Source: Streptomyces griseus (GTDB lineage: Bacteria; Actinomycetota; Actinomycetes; Streptomycetales; Streptomycetaceae). From it: 64,000 nucleotides of DNA. The stretch lies in NCBI RefSeq assembly GCF_900460065.1, contig NZ_UAVD01000019.1, forward strand, positions 1 to 64,000, written 5' to 3'. Under the pieces are notes generated by a model, which had not been told where the DNA came from, did no database searches, and was given only the letters and a program-made list of their open reading frames with translations. The translations under genes were made by a program, and so were the position numbers. How positions within the stretch are numbered: position 1 is the stretch's first letter; the number at the start of each line of letters is the position of its first letter. Shown here piece after piece: positions 34,804 to 43,505 of this stretch.

Positions 34804-35907
34804 CTAGCCGAGCGGGTGCATCCAGCCGTGGGTGTCCTCGACCACGCCGCGCTGGATGTCGAGAAGACGCTCCCGGAGCCTCATGGTGACCTCGCCGGGC
34901 TCACCGCCGCTCTGGGTCCACTCGCCGCCCTCGGACTTCACCAGGCCGACGGGGGTGATGACGGCGGCGGTGCCGCAGGCGAAGACCTCCAGGAGGGTGC
35001 CGTTCGCGGTGTCGTCGCGCCACTGGTCGATGGAGATCCGGCCCTCCTCGGAGCCGTGACCGAGGTCGCGGGCGACCTTGAGGAGGGAGTCGCGGGTGAC
35101 GCCGGCGAGCAGCGAGCCCGTGAGGGACGGGGTGATGATCTTCTTCGAGCCGTCCTCCTGGGCGTACACGAAGTAGAGGTTCATGCCGCCGAGTTCCTCG
35201 ACCCACCGGTGCTCGACCGCGTCGAGGTAGGCGACCTGGGCGCAGCCGTGCGCGGCGGCCTCGGCCTGGGCGAGGAGGGATGCGGCGTAGTTGCCGCCGG
35301 TCTTGGCGTCGCCCATGCCGCCGGGGACGGCGCGGACGCGGTTCTCCGAGAGCCAGATGGAGACCGGCTTCACCCCGCCGGGGAAGTAGGCGCCGGCGGG
35401 CGAGGCGATGACCAGGAAGAGGTACTCGTTGGCCGGCTTCACGCCGAGGCCGACCTCGGTGGCGATCATGAAGGGGCGCAGGTAGAGGGATTCCTCGCCG
35501 CCGTGGGCCGGAACCCACGCCTTGTCCTGCTGGACCAGCGCGTCGCAGGCCTCGATGAACGTCTCGACGGGCAGCTCGGGCATGGCCAGACGCGCGGCCG
35601 AGCGCTGGAAGCGGCGGGCGTTGGCGTCGGGGCGGAAGGAGGCGACCGTGCCGTCGGGCTGGCGGTAGGCCTTCAGCCCCTCGAAGATCTCCTGCGCGTA
35701 GTGCAGGGTCATGTTGGCCGGGTCCAGCGACAGCGGACCGTAGGGGACCAGCTGGGCGTCGTGCCAGCCCCGGCCCTCGGTCCAGCGGATGGTCACCATG
35801 TGATCGGTGAAGTGCCGGCCGAATCCGGGGTTGGCCAGGATCGCCTCGCGCTCCGCGTCGGACAGCGGGTTCGAGGAGGGCTTGAGCTCGATCGTGGGCG
35901 TCGTCAT
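34804..35907 (-). CDS. ilvE: Branched-chain amino acid aminotransferase
   Basis: A 367-residue class IV aminotransferase for the last step of isoleucine, valine and leucine synthesis. The PLP-binding lysine is near residue 202 in [12 protein letters not shown], with the family's [15 protein letters not shown] and [10 protein letters not shown] segments. The ATG 35907 has AAGGA eight bases upstream. It follows leuB on the same strand, with a terminator and a weak promoter between them, so it is probably transcribed alone. Confidence 0.95.
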   Translation of the reverse strand: MTTPTIELKPSSNPLSDAEREAILANPGFGRHFTDHMVTIRWTEGRGWHDAQLVPYGPLSLDPANMTLHYAQEIFEGLKAYRQPDGTVASFRPDANARRFQRSAARLAMPELPVETFIEACDALVQQDKAWVPAHGGEESLYLRPFMIATEVGLGVKPANEYLFLVIASPAGAYFPGGVKPVSIWLSENRVRAVPGGMGDAKTGGNYAASLLAQAEAAAHGCAQVAYLDAVEHRWVEELGGMNLYFVYAQEDGSKKIITPSLTGSLLAGVTRDSLLKVARDLGHGSEEGRISIDQWRDDTANGTLLEVFACGTAAVITPVGLVKSEGGEWTQSGGEPGEVTMRLRERLLDIQRGVVEDTHGWMHPLG

Positions 35908-36012
35908 GAGTCGTGTCCTTCACCGGTCTTGTGTGTGATGGACCGCGCTCACGCCTGTTCGTGCCCGACGCTTTTCGGTCAGGTCCTAGGACGTCCGAGC
36001 TTTACCGCGAGC

Positions 36013-36051
36013 CACGGCCCCGCGTTCGATTATCTCTTGCGGGGGGCCGTG
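36013..36051. other. Imperfect hairpin overlapping ilvE promoter region
   Basis: CACGGCCCCGC / GCGGGGGGCCGTG pairing around a 15-base loop, with one small bulge. It has no T-tract, so terminator function is unlikely. It may be a regulatory structure or DNA site. Confidence 0.35.
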
Positions 36052-36057
36052 CACGAA
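36029..36057 (-). promoter_or_regulatory. Possible ilvE promoter
   Basis: On the minus strand GATAAT (36034-36029) is a good -10 hexamer, with a poor -35 TTCGTG (36057-36052) at 17-base spacing. It lies about 120 bases upstream of ilvE. Low confidence. Confidence 0.3.
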
Positions 36058-36110
36058 ATGGTGTGCATGCGGTCCTGGGGTCGATGGTGGCACCCGGGGG
36101 CCGCACAGGT

Positions 36111-36146
36111 GAAGCCGCCGGGCGCTGAGTGCGACCCGGCGGCTTC
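36111..36146 (-). terminator. Terminator downstream of leuB
   Basis: GAAGCCGCCGGG (36111-36122) / CCCGGCGGCTTC (36135-36146), 18 bases past the leuB stop. Confidence 0.8.
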
Positions 36147-36163
36147 GAAGTGGAGTCGTCGGG

Positions 36164-37207
36164 TCAGCTCGCTACGCGTACCGCGAGGGCGTCGCCGATC
36201 TCGTCGGTCGTGCGCGCGACGGATCCGTCGCGCTCCGCGAGGTCGGCGGAGACGGCGTCCTCGATGCGCGCGGCCTCGGCCTCGTAGCCGAGGTGGCGCA
36301 GCAGGAGGGCGACGGAGAGGACCGTGGCGGTGGGGTCGGCCTTGCCCTGCCCCGCGATGTCGGGGGCGGAGCCGTGGACCGGCTCGAACATCGACGGGAA
36401 CGCGCCCGTCGGGTTGATGTTGCCGGAGGCGGCCAGGCCGATGCCGCCGGAGACGGCGGCGGCGAGGTCGGTCAGGATGTCGCCGAAGAGGTTGTCGGTG
36501 ACGATGACGTCGAAGCGCTCCGGCTGGGTGACGAAGAAGATCGTCGCGGCGTCGACGTGCAGGTAGTCGGTGCTGACCTGGGGGTACTCGGCGGCGACCT
36601 TGTCGAAGGTGTTCTTCCACAGGTGGCCGGCGTAGACGAGGACGTTGTTCTTGTGGACCAGCGTCAGCTTCTTGCGCGGGCGGGCCGCCGCGCGCTCGAA
36701 GGCGTCCCGGACCACGCGCTCGACGCCGTACGCCGTGTTGAGGCTGACCTCGGTGGCGACCTCGGCGGGGGTGCCGGTGCGCAGCGAGCCGCCGTTGCCG
36801 GTGTACGGGCCCTCGGTGCCCTCGCGGACGACGACGAAGTCGATGTCGGGGCGGCCGGCGAGGGGGGTCGCGGTGTTGGGGAAAAGCTTGGAGGGCCGCA
36901 GGTTGATGAAGTGGTCGAACGCGAAACGCAGCTTCAGCAGCAGCCCGCGCTCCAGGACGCCGGACGGCACGGACGGGTCGCCGATGGCGCCGAGGAGGAT
37001 GGCGTCGTGGCCCTTGAGGGCTTCCAGCTCCGCGTCCGGGAGGGTGTCGCCGGTGCGGTGCCAGCGCTGGGCGCCGAGGTCGTACTCCTTGGTCTCCAGC
37101 TTCACGTCCTGCGGGAGGACAGCGTTGAGGACCTTGAGGCCCTGGGCCACGACTTCCTGGCCGATTCCGTCACCGGGGATCACTGCGAGATCGATGCTGC
37201 GAGACAT
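36164..37207 (-). CDS. leuB: 3-isopropylmalate dehydrogenase
   Basis: A 347-residue decarboxylating dehydrogenase of leucine synthesis, also able to act on erythro-beta-methyl-D-malate in the citramalate route. The family start [20 protein letters not shown] and the substrate arginines in [17 protein letters not shown] are present, as is the metal site [21 protein letters not shown] with [16 protein letters not shown]. It is on the same strand as a 42-residue ORF just upstream and as ilvE downstream. Confidence 0.95.
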   Translation of the reverse strand: MSRSIDLAVIPGDGIGQEVVAQGLKVLNAVLPQDVKLETKEYDLGAQRWHRTGDTLPDAELEALKGHDAILLGAIGDPSVPSGVLERGLLLKLRFAFDHFINLRPSKLFPNTATPLAGRPDIDFVVVREGTEGPYTGNGGSLRTGTPAEVATEVSLNTAYGVERVVRDAFERAAARPRKKLTLVHKNNVLVYAGHLWKNTFDKVAAEYPQVSTDYLHVDAATIFFVTQPERFDVIVTDNLFGDILTDLAAAVSGGIGLAASGNINPTGAFPSMFEPVHGSAPDIAGQGKADPTATVLSVALLLRHLGYEAEAARIEDAVSADLAERDGSVARTTDEIGDALAVRVAS

Positions 37208-37317
37208 GCCGGAAGCCTAACGGTGCGTCCCACCCCATGACATCCGGCGTCCACCATACGGACGAGGCGCAAGGGCGTTCGGGGGGTCGGGGTGGGGTCG
37301 GGTGGTACGCGGGCGGC

Positions 37318-37446
37318 TCAGTGGCCGGTCGAGCCGCCGTTGTCACGGCGGTCCAGGGCGCGCTGGAGGGCGGCGGCGGCGTTCTTGCGGTCCGACTCGG
37401 ACTGGCGGGCGGCGTGGCGGACGCGACGGGCGGTGGTGGTGGCCAT
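37318..37446 (-). CDS. Small basic hypothetical protein (42 residues)
   Basis: A 42-residue ORF from ATG 37446 with AAGGAG ten bases upstream. It is a single amphipathic, Arg/Ala-rich helix (ARRVRHAARQSESDRKNAAA, then LQRALDRRDNGG). It precedes leuB by 110 bases on the same strand and is separated from the upstream AAC(2')-like gene by about 320 bases of regulatory-looking DNA. I do not recognise a family; it may bind RNA or ribosome, but this is speculative. Confidence 0.6.
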   Translation of the reverse strand: MATTTARRVRHAARQSESDRKNAAAALQRALDRRDNGGSTGH

Positions 37447-37767
37447 GATGGATCGACTCCTTGAGATCGCATGGATGCCGGGGGCGGGCCGCACACCGTG
37501 GTGCGGCGCCGGGGCCGGGCCGGGATCGGATTTCGAGGTGCCGGAAGGAGCGGGGGGCGTACGCCGCAGGGGGTTACCTGCTTCGGGGCGTGCACCCGCT
37601 ACCGCCACAGTCGCTCGATCGAGCGATTCGTTCGGCTCCTACCAAGTTAGGACAGCGGAGCCGTCCTGTCTCCACAGTTAGTCGGACTTCCTACTATCTG
37701 AGACGGCTCATGGGATCGACCCAGGTCAGAGCGGTGGAGGGGTAAGAGGGACGAGCGGCCCGCCCGC
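37447..37767. other. Regulatory-looking intergenic region (321 bp)
   Basis: No gene-like frame. It holds the promoter for the 42-residue ORF. The 16-bp perfect palindrome TCGCTCGATCGAGCGA lies at 37611-37626, and AT-richer patches such as CTACTATCTGAG (about 37691-37702) are unusual here. I cannot assign -10/-35 hexamers confidently. Confidence 0.5.
37611..37626. promoter_or_regulatory. 16-bp perfect palindrome, possible operator
   Basis: TCGCTCGATCGAGCGA, about 165 bases upstream of the 42-residue ORF. The binder is unknown. Confidence 0.4.
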
Positions 37768-38319
37768 TCAGAGCAGGTCGCCCCCACGCCAGTCGAAGGC
37801 CAGCGGGTGGGCGGGGGCGGGGAGGGGAAGTCCGGCGGCCGGGCGGACGTAGGTGGTGCCCTCCTCCTCGGGCAGCGGGACGGGGCCGGCCGGGCCGAGG
37901 GCGGCGAGCCCGCCGGGCCAGACCTGCCAGCCGCTCGACGCGTAGAGCGCCGCGCCTTCGGCGGAGGCGGACAGGGCCCCGAAGTCGTAGGCCGTGTCGA
38001 TGACGCGTTCCAGCCCGGCCATCACCCGGCGGCCGAGGCCCCTGCGGCGGTGGCCGGCCCGGACGGCGACGGCCTCGACGTACCCGACGCGGTAGGAGCG
38101 GCCCGCGTGCAGGACGCGGCGCTGGACGACGCTGCCGTGGGCGGTCGGGCGGCCGTCCGGCTCGCACAGCAGGACGTGGATGCCGCCGAGGGAGTGCTCC
38201 CAGTCCTCGTCGCCGAAGTCGCCGTCGAAAGCGGTGTCGAGCAGCTCGCGGATCCGGCCCCGTTCGACCGGGGTGAGCTCATGGGTGTGGGCGACGCGCG
38301 GTGCGGGAGAGCGGTCCAT
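37768..38319 (-). CDS. Aminoglycoside 2'-N-acetyltransferase-like GNAT
   Basis: A 183-residue GNAT enzyme resembling mycobacterial AAC(2')-I throughout: TAFDGDFGDEDWEHSLGGIH, then AHGSVVQRRVLHAGRSYRVG, YVEAVAVRAGHRRRGLG (acetyl-CoA loop), GALSASAEGAALYASSGW and the C-terminal FDWRGGDLL. In mycobacteria this family acetylates the 2'-amino group of aminoglycosides and also other amines. Function here is therefore resistance-like but may be another natural amine. ATG 38319. It is not next to an antibiotic cluster in this window. Confidence 0.85.
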   Translation of the reverse strand: MDRSPAPRVAHTHELTPVERGRIRELLDTAFDGDFGDEDWEHSLGGIHVLLCEPDGRPTAHGSVVQRRVLHAGRSYRVGYVEAVAVRAGHRRRGLGRRVMAGLERVIDTAYDFGALSASAEGAALYASSGWQVWPGGLAALGPAGPVPLPEEEGTTYVRPAAGLPLPAPAHPLAFDWRGGDLL

Positions 38320-38513
38320 GCCCCTCAGCCTGCCAGCCGCCCCGGCCCGCCCGACACCGAGATTCACCGCCGCGCGCGGACCCGCCCGGACCGGGGTGCG
38401 CGGGGTCCGGGCGGGCGGGGTCGGGCAGGGCCGGCGACGGCGGTGACCGTGGCCGCGGTCCGGGCGGTGGCCGGGGCGGCGACCTGGCCACGTCCGGACG
38501 GTGCGCCGACAGT

Positions 38514-38547
38514 GACCGGGGCCGCGGAGGCGACCGCGGCCCCGGTC
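38514..38547 (-). terminator. Terminator of serine protease gene
   Basis: Perfect 14-bp arms, GACCGGGGCCGCGG and complement, with AGGCGA loop, 14 bases past the protease stop. Confidence 0.85.
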
Positions 38548-38561
38548 GCTGCCGTGGCGGC

Positions 38562-39629
38562 TCAGTACACCGTCACGCCGTACGCGGAGAGCGCCTCGGT
38601 GACCGGCTGGTGGATGGCCGAGCCCGCGGTGCCGGAGCAGCCGGAGCTGCCCGAGTGGATGCCGAGGGCGACGGACCCGGCGAAGTGCGCTCCGCCGCTG
38701 TCGCCGCCGGCCGAGCAGGCGGTGGTGCGGACCATGTTGTAGACGGGCCCGTCGCCGTAGTTGACGGTGACGTTGACGGCGGTGACCGTGCCGGAGGTCA
38801 CCTTCGTGGTGGATCCGCTCTTCTTGATGGCCTGGCCGACGACGGCGTTGGCGGCGGAGGAGATGTCCTGGGTGGAGCCGTTGTAGAGGTCGACGGTGCC
38901 GGCGGGCGACGAGCCGTCCGTGTAGCGGACGATGCCGTAGTCGTTGGTCGGGAAGCTGGTGCCCTCCCGCACTCCGACGACCGAACCGCCGGAGCTGGCC
39001 GACCAGTTGGCGGAGATGTTGGTGCAGTGCCCGGCCGTCACGAAGTAGCGGGCCCCGCCCTTGGTGACGTTGAAGGCCGCCGAGCAGCGGCTGCCGCCGC
39101 CGTAGATGGCGCCGCCGCCCAGCACCTCGCGGTGGAAGACGCCCGGCACGCGCTTGATGTCGACCGCGCTGCCGAGGCGTTCCGCGACGGCTTCGAGGCG
39201 GGCCATGTCCCGCGCGGAGACGGAGGAGTCGGCCTCGACGGCGACCCGGTTGGTGCGCGGGTCGACGCCCCAGGAGGTGCCGGTGATCTTGGCCTCGGCC
39301 TCCAGGGTCGCCATCGCGGCGTCGAGCTGGGCGGCGCTGCGGGCCACTCGGCGGACGGTGGCCCCGGCGGCGCGGGCCTGCTCCTCGGCGCGGTCGGTGG
39401 TGACGGTGACGACCAGGCCGCCGGTCTTCGCGTCGAGGTAGGTGCCGGCGGTGGCGGCCCCGAGCTGTCGTTCGACGGCGGCGTCGAGCGCGTACGCGGA
39501 CGGGGCGGGGATCGCCGAGGGGGCGGCCGGCGGGGTGTCGGCGGCGGTGGAGGGGGCGGCTCCGAGTCCGAGGGCGCCGGCGACGAGCAGCAGGGAAACA
39601 CCGAGGCGCGCGCGGGAGTTGCGTCTCAT
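38562..39629 (-). CDS. Secreted S1 serine protease (streptogrisin/alpha-lytic type)
   Basis: A 355-residue preproprotease. The signal peptide covers residues about 1-30 (ARLGVSLLLVAGALGLGAAP), the alpha-lytic-type prodomain about 45-150 (TGGLVVTVTTDRAEEQARAA), and the mature chymotrypsin-like enzyme follows. The catalytic triad is visible: histidine near 199 in FVTAGHCTN, aspartate in NDYGIVRY and serine near 310 in GDSGGAHF. Disulfide pairs are RCSAAF / GHCTN and TACSAG / SGCSG. The specificity pocket loops (SGTVTAVNVTV, GIHSGSSGC) are of the streptogrisin type. It is transcribed alone and divergently from a nitroreductase. Confidence 0.94.
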   Translation of the reverse strand: MRRNSRARLGVSLLLVAGALGLGAAPSTAADTPPAAPSAIPAPSAYALDAAVERQLGAATAGTYLDAKTGGLVVTVTTDRAEEQARAAGATVRRVARSAAQLDAAMATLEAEAKITGTSWGVDPRTNRVAVEADSSVSARDMARLEAVAERLGSAVDIKRVPGVFHREVLGGGAIYGGGSRCSAAFNVTKGGARYFVTAGHCTNISANWSASSGGSVVGVREGTSFPTNDYGIVRYTDGSSPAGTVDLYNGSTQDISSAANAVVGQAIKKSGSTTKVTSGTVTAVNVTVNYGDGPVYNMVRTTACSAGGDSGGAHFAGSVALGIHSGSSGCSGTAGSAIHQPVTEALSAYGVTVY

Positions 39630-39740
39630 GGGGGAGCTCCTTCTGGGGTGACGTGTGGGGACGTACCGAGAAGGAATTTGACATGCTCATTACCTGGTTC
39701 ACAAGACCGCGTACCCGGGGTCGCCGGAGGGCGGACAGCC

Positions 39741-39770
39741 GGTCCCGGTCAGCGGACACTGACCGGGACC
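39741..39770. promoter_or_regulatory. Perfect 12-bp hairpin in divergent promoter region
   Basis: GGTCCCGGTCAG / CTGACCGGGACC with a 6-base loop, between the protease and nitroreductase genes. It could be an operator or a 5' leader structure. Confidence 0.5.
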
Positions 39771-39832
39771 GGTCCCGCGCCTGTCCGAAGCCCCGCTTCC
39801 CCCGGGCCTCCCCCACCGCGCACACTGCGGCC

Positions 39833-40543
39833 ATGTCCGACACCACGCCCACGCCCCGGCCGTGGTCGCCCACCCATGGCGACCCGTACCGCCCCGTGCC
39901 CCACCGCCCCGAGCGGATCGCCCCGGAGGAGTCGCTCGCCCGCGCCGCCCGGCTGCGGGAGCGCATGGACGAGCGAAGGACCGTCCGCGCCTTCTCCCCC
40001 GACCCGGTCCCCGAGCAGGTGGTGCGCGACGCCATCGCGTGCGCGGCCACCGCGCCCTCCGGCGCCCACCAGCAGCCGTGGACCTTCGCCCTGGTCAAGG
40101 ACCCCGGGGTCCGCCGCAGGATCCGGGAGGCGGCCGAGCACGAGGAGAAGGTGAGCTACGACGGGCGGCTCGGCGAGGAGTGGCTCGCGGCGCTGCGCCC
40201 GCTGGGCACGGACGCGGTCAAGGCCCACATGACGGACGCGCCCGCCCTGATCGTGGTGTTCCAGCAGCGCTACTGGCTGGGCGAGGACGGTACGAAGCGC
40301 AAGCACTACTACGGGGACGAGTCGGTGGGGATCGCGGTGGGCATGCTGCTCACCGCCCTGCACCTGTCCGGTCTCGCCGCGCTGATCCACACCCCGAGCC
40401 CGATGCGCTTCCTCGGCGAGGTCCTGGACCGGCCCGAGAACGAGAAGGCGTTCGCCGTGATCCCCGTCGGCTATCCCGCCGACGACTGCGAGGTCCCCGA
40501 CCTGGTGCGCAAGTCGCTGGAGCAGGTGCTCGTGGAGATCTGA
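39833..40543 (+). CDS. Nitroreductase family flavoprotein
   Basis: A 236-residue FMN-dependent nitroreductase-fold protein. The N-terminal FMN phosphate-binding RMDERRTVRAFSPDPVPEQV and the APSGAHQQPW motif are characteristic, and PVGYPADDCEVPDL near the end closes the FMN site. It resembles the iodotyrosine-deiodinase-like subgroup more than classic nitroreductases. The ATG 39833 has no strong ribosome site. The substrate is unknown. Confidence 0.86.
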   Translation: MSDTTPTPRPWSPTHGDPYRPVPHRPERIAPEESLARAARLRERMDERRTVRAFSPDPVPEQVVRDAIACAATAPSGAHQQPWTFALVKDPGVRRRIREAAEHEEKVSYDGRLGEEWLAALRPLGTDAVKAHMTDAPALIVVFQQRYWLGEDGTKRKHYYGDESVGIAVGMLLTALHLSGLAALIHTPSPMRFLGEVLDRPENEKAFAVIPVGYPADDCEVPDLVRKSLEQVLVEI

Positions 40544-40586
40544 GAAGCCCGCCGCGAAAGCCCGTACCGGCGGCCCCTCCATGGAA

Positions 40587-40626
40587 ACCGCCCCCCGGCC
40601 GGCAGGGGGGCCGGTCGGGGGGCGGT
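40587..40626. terminator. Bidirectional terminator
   Basis: 16-bp arms ACCGCCCCCCGGCCGG / CCGGTCGGGGGGCGGT with one mismatch, between the convergent nitroreductase and P5C dehydrogenase genes. Confidence 0.8.
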
Positions 40627-40691
40627 GCTCAGAGGACCTCGCGAGGAGGCCACTGGTCCGGGGCGTCGTGCTGCGGCGCCCCGGAAGGGTG

Positions 40692-42323
40692 TCAGCCCTG
40701 GTGGGGGTAGGTGTAGTCGGTCGGCGGGACCAGCGTCTCCTTGATGGCCCGGGTCAGGGTCCAGCGCTGGAGGTTCTGCGGGGCGCCCGCCTTGTCGTTG
40801 GTGCCGGAGGCACGGCCGCCGCCGAAGGGCTGCTGGCCGACGACGGCGCCGGTCGACTTGTCGTTGATGTAGAAGTTGCCCGCGGCGTAGCGGAGCTTGT
40901 CCATCGTGTACGCGGCGGCCGCGCGGTCGCCCGCGATGACCGAACCGGTCAGCGCGTAGTCGGAGACCGACTCCATCTGCGCGAGCATGGCGTCGTAGTC
41001 CGCGTCCTCGTAGACGTGGATCGCGAGGATCGGGCCGAAGTACTCGGTCGTGAAGACCTCGTTCTCGGGGTCGGTGCAGACGATGACGGTCGGGCGGACG
41101 AAGTAGCCCACCGAGTCGTCGTAGGTGCCGCCCGCGATGACCGTGCAGGTCGGGTCGGACTTGGCGCGGTCGATCGCCGCCTTGTTCTTGGCGAACGAGC
41201 GCTCGTCGATGACGGCCCCGATGAAGTTGCTCAGGTCGGTGACGTCACCCATCGTGATGGAGTCGACCTCGGCCGCGAACTCCTCCTGGAAACCGGAGTT
41301 CCAGATGGAGGCGGGGACGTACGCCCGCGAGGACGCGGAGCACTTCTGGCCCTGGAACTCGAAGGAGCCGCGGGTCAGCGCGGTCTTCAGGATGGCCCGG
41401 TCGGCGCTGGGGTGCGCGACGACGAAGTCCTTGCCGCCGGTCTCGCCGACGAGCCGCGGGTAGGTGCGGTAGTTGGCGATGTTGTTGCCGACCGTCTTCC
41501 ACAGGTGCTGGAAGGTGGGGGTCGAGCCGGTGAAGTGGATGCCGGCCAGGTCGCGGTGGTTCAGCGCCACCTCGGAGACGGCCTTGCCGTCACCGGTGAC
41601 CAGGTTGATGACGCCCTTGGGCAGCCCGGCCTCCTCCAGGAGCTGCATCAGCAGCACGGCGGCGTGGGTCTGCGTCGGGGACGGCTTCCACACCACGACG
41701 TTGCCCATGAGGGCGGGGGCGGTGGGGAGGTTGCCCGCGATGGCCGTGAAGTTGAACGGCGTGATCGCGTAGACGAAGCCCTCCAGCGGGCGGTGGTCCA
41801 TGCGGTTCCACACGCCCGGGGAGTTGGCCGGGGGCTGCTCGGCGAGGATCTGGCGCGCGTAGTGCACGTTGAAGCGCCAGAAGTCGATGAGCTCGCAGGG
41901 GGTGTCGATCTCGGCCTGCTGGGCGGTCTTGGACTGCCCCAGCATGGTGGAGGCGGCCAGCGTCTCGCGCCAGGGGCCCGAGAGCAGCTCGGCGGCGCGC
42001 AGGATGATCGCGGCGCGGTCGTCGAAGGACATCGCGCGCCAGGCCGGAGCGGCGGCGAGGGCCGCGTCGACGGCGTCCCGGGCGTCCTGCTCGGTGGCGC
42101 CCGCGAAGGTGCCGATGACGGCCTTGTGGTTGTGCGGCTGCACGACGTTGACCCGCTCGCCGCCGCCCATCCGCTTCTCGCCGCCGATGGTCATCGGCAG
42201 GTCGATCGGGTTGTCGGCGAGCTCCTTGAGCTTCACCTCCAGGCGGGCGCGCTCCGGGGAGCCCGGGGCGTAGGAGTGAACCGGCTCGTTGACCGGCGCG
42301 GGGACCTGGGTGACGGCGTCCAT
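40692..42323 (-). CDS. pruA: L-glutamate gamma-semialdehyde (P5C) dehydrogenase
   Basis: A 543-residue NAD-dependent aldehyde dehydrogenase for the second step of proline degradation, giving glutamate. The catalytic cysteine lies in GQKCSASSRAYV, the glutamate in VGETGGKDFVVAH, and the P5CDH-specific VAITPFNFTAIAG-like segment (YAITPFNFTAIAGNLPTAPA) is present. AAGGAG is eleven bases before ATG 42323. It is downstream of proline dehydrogenase and together they form the catabolic operon. Confidence 0.94.
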   Translation of the reverse strand: MDAVTQVPAPVNEPVHSYAPGSPERARLEVKLKELADNPIDLPMTIGGEKRMGGGERVNVVQPHNHKAVIGTFAGATEQDARDAVDAALAAAPAWRAMSFDDRAAIILRAAELLSGPWRETLAASTMLGQSKTAQQAEIDTPCELIDFWRFNVHYARQILAEQPPANSPGVWNRMDHRPLEGFVYAITPFNFTAIAGNLPTAPALMGNVVVWKPSPTQTHAAVLLMQLLEEAGLPKGVINLVTGDGKAVSEVALNHRDLAGIHFTGSTPTFQHLWKTVGNNIANYRTYPRLVGETGGKDFVVAHPSADRAILKTALTRGSFEFQGQKCSASSRAYVPASIWNSGFQEEFAAEVDSITMGDVTDLSNFIGAVIDERSFAKNKAAIDRAKSDPTCTVIAGGTYDDSVGYFVRPTVIVCTDPENEVFTTEYFGPILAIHVYEDADYDAMLAQMESVSDYALTGSVIAGDRAAAAYTMDKLRYAAGNFYINDKSTGAVVGQQPFGGGRASGTNDKAGAPQNLQRWTLTRAIKETLVPPTDYTYPHQG

Positions 42324-42402
42324 GGTTGCCTTGTCTCCTTGGTGTCGGCGGGGGTGGGTGGGTCGGCCGTGGCCGGTTCAGCCCCGGGTCGGGGCCGGGC
42401 GC

Positions 42403-43329
42403 TCAGCCCTTGGTGAGGATCGAGCGGCCGAAGAACAGCAGGTTGGCCGGCTTCTCCGCGAGGCGGCGCATGAAGTATCCGTACCAGTCGGTGCCGTACG
42501 CCGTGTAGACGCGCATCCGGTGGCCCTCGGCCGCGAGCCGGAGGTGCTCGTCGCTGCGGATGCCGTACAGCATCTGGAACTCGTACTCGTCCAGTTTGCG
42601 CCCGGCCTGGCGGCCCAGCTCCTGGGCGATGGCGATGAGACGGGGATCGTGGGACCCGATCATCGGGTAGCCCTCGCCCTCCATCAGGATCCGGGTGATG
42701 CGGACGTACGCCTTGTCGATCTCGGCCTTGTCCTGGTACGCGACGGTGGCGGGCTCCTTGTAGGCGCCCTTCACGATGCGCACGCGGCTGCCGGCGGCGG
42801 CGAGCCTGCGGGCGTCGTCCTCGGTGCGGAACAGGTAGGACTGGATGACGCAGCCGGTCTCCGGGTAGTCCTTCCGCAGCTCCTCGTGGATGGCGAACAT
42901 CGAGTCGAGGGTGGTGTGGTCCTCGGCGTCCAGGGTGACCGTGGTGCCGATAGCAGCCGCCGCCTCGACGACCGGGCGCACGTTGGCGAGGGCCAGCTCG
43001 TGCCCGCCCTCCAGCGACTGGCCGAACATCGACAGCTTCACGGACATCTCGGCGCGGGTGCCCAGGCCCAGGTCCTTCAGGCGCTCGATGAGCTCCAGGT
43101 AGGCGTCGCGGGCGGCCTCGGCCTGCGCGGGGGTGGTGATGTCCTCGCCGACGACGTCGAGCGTGACCTCCAGGCCCTTGTCCGCGGCGTCCTCCACGAT
43201 CGGCACGACCTGGTCGACGGTCTCACCGGCGATGAAGCGGTCGACGACCTGCTTGGTGCCGGGCGCGGCCGAGACGAACCGGCGCATCTTGTCGCTGCGC
43301 GATGCGGCGAGAATCACGGGACCCAGCAC
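42403..43329 (-). CDS. Proline dehydrogenase (monofunctional)
   Basis: A 308-residue FAD-dependent proline dehydrogenase converting proline to pyrroline-5-carboxylate. Blocks such as IAGETVDQVVPIVEDAADKG, TAEMS-type VKLSMFGQS, GCVIQSYLFRTEDDARRL and RVRIVKGAYKEP are typical, and the C-terminal YGIRSDEHLRLA with FMRRLAEKP binds the flavin/carboxylate. The start is GTG 43329 with GGAGG six bases upstream; the longer frame to 43455 lacks this. It is divergent from a PucR regulator, the expected proline-responsive activator. Confidence 0.93.
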   Translation of the reverse strand: MLGPVILAASRSDKMRRFVSAAPGTKQVVDRFIAGETVDQVVPIVEDAADKGLEVTLDVVGEDITTPAQAEAARDAYLELIERLKDLGLGTRAEMSVKLSMFGQSLEGGHELALANVRPVVEAAAAIGTTVTLDAEDHTTLDSMFAIHEELRKDYPETGCVIQSYLFRTEDDARRLAAAGSRVRIVKGAYKEPATVAYQDKAEIDKAYVRITRILMEGEGYPMIGSHDPRLIAIAQELGRQAGRKLDEYEFQMLYGIRSDEHLRLAAEGHRMRVYTAYGTDWYGYFMRRLAEKPANLLFFGRSILTKG

Positions 43330-43505
43330 GGGGCACCTCCACGAATATACGGACGAAGGGCCGCAACGGTACGAACGTGAACGGACCGGTACGGCACGGA
43401 TAACCACTGTGAAATCTAGGTACCCCGTGCGGGCTGTGCCATCGACACCTGTCACGCATCCGTGGCCGCCACCTCAGACATCTGTATGAAGAAAGGCGGC
43501 AAGAG

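Noticed and set aside
39678..39707. TTGACA promoter for the nitroreductase
   Set aside because: A perfect -35 is present but no acceptable -10 lies at 16-19 bases, so I did not list it.
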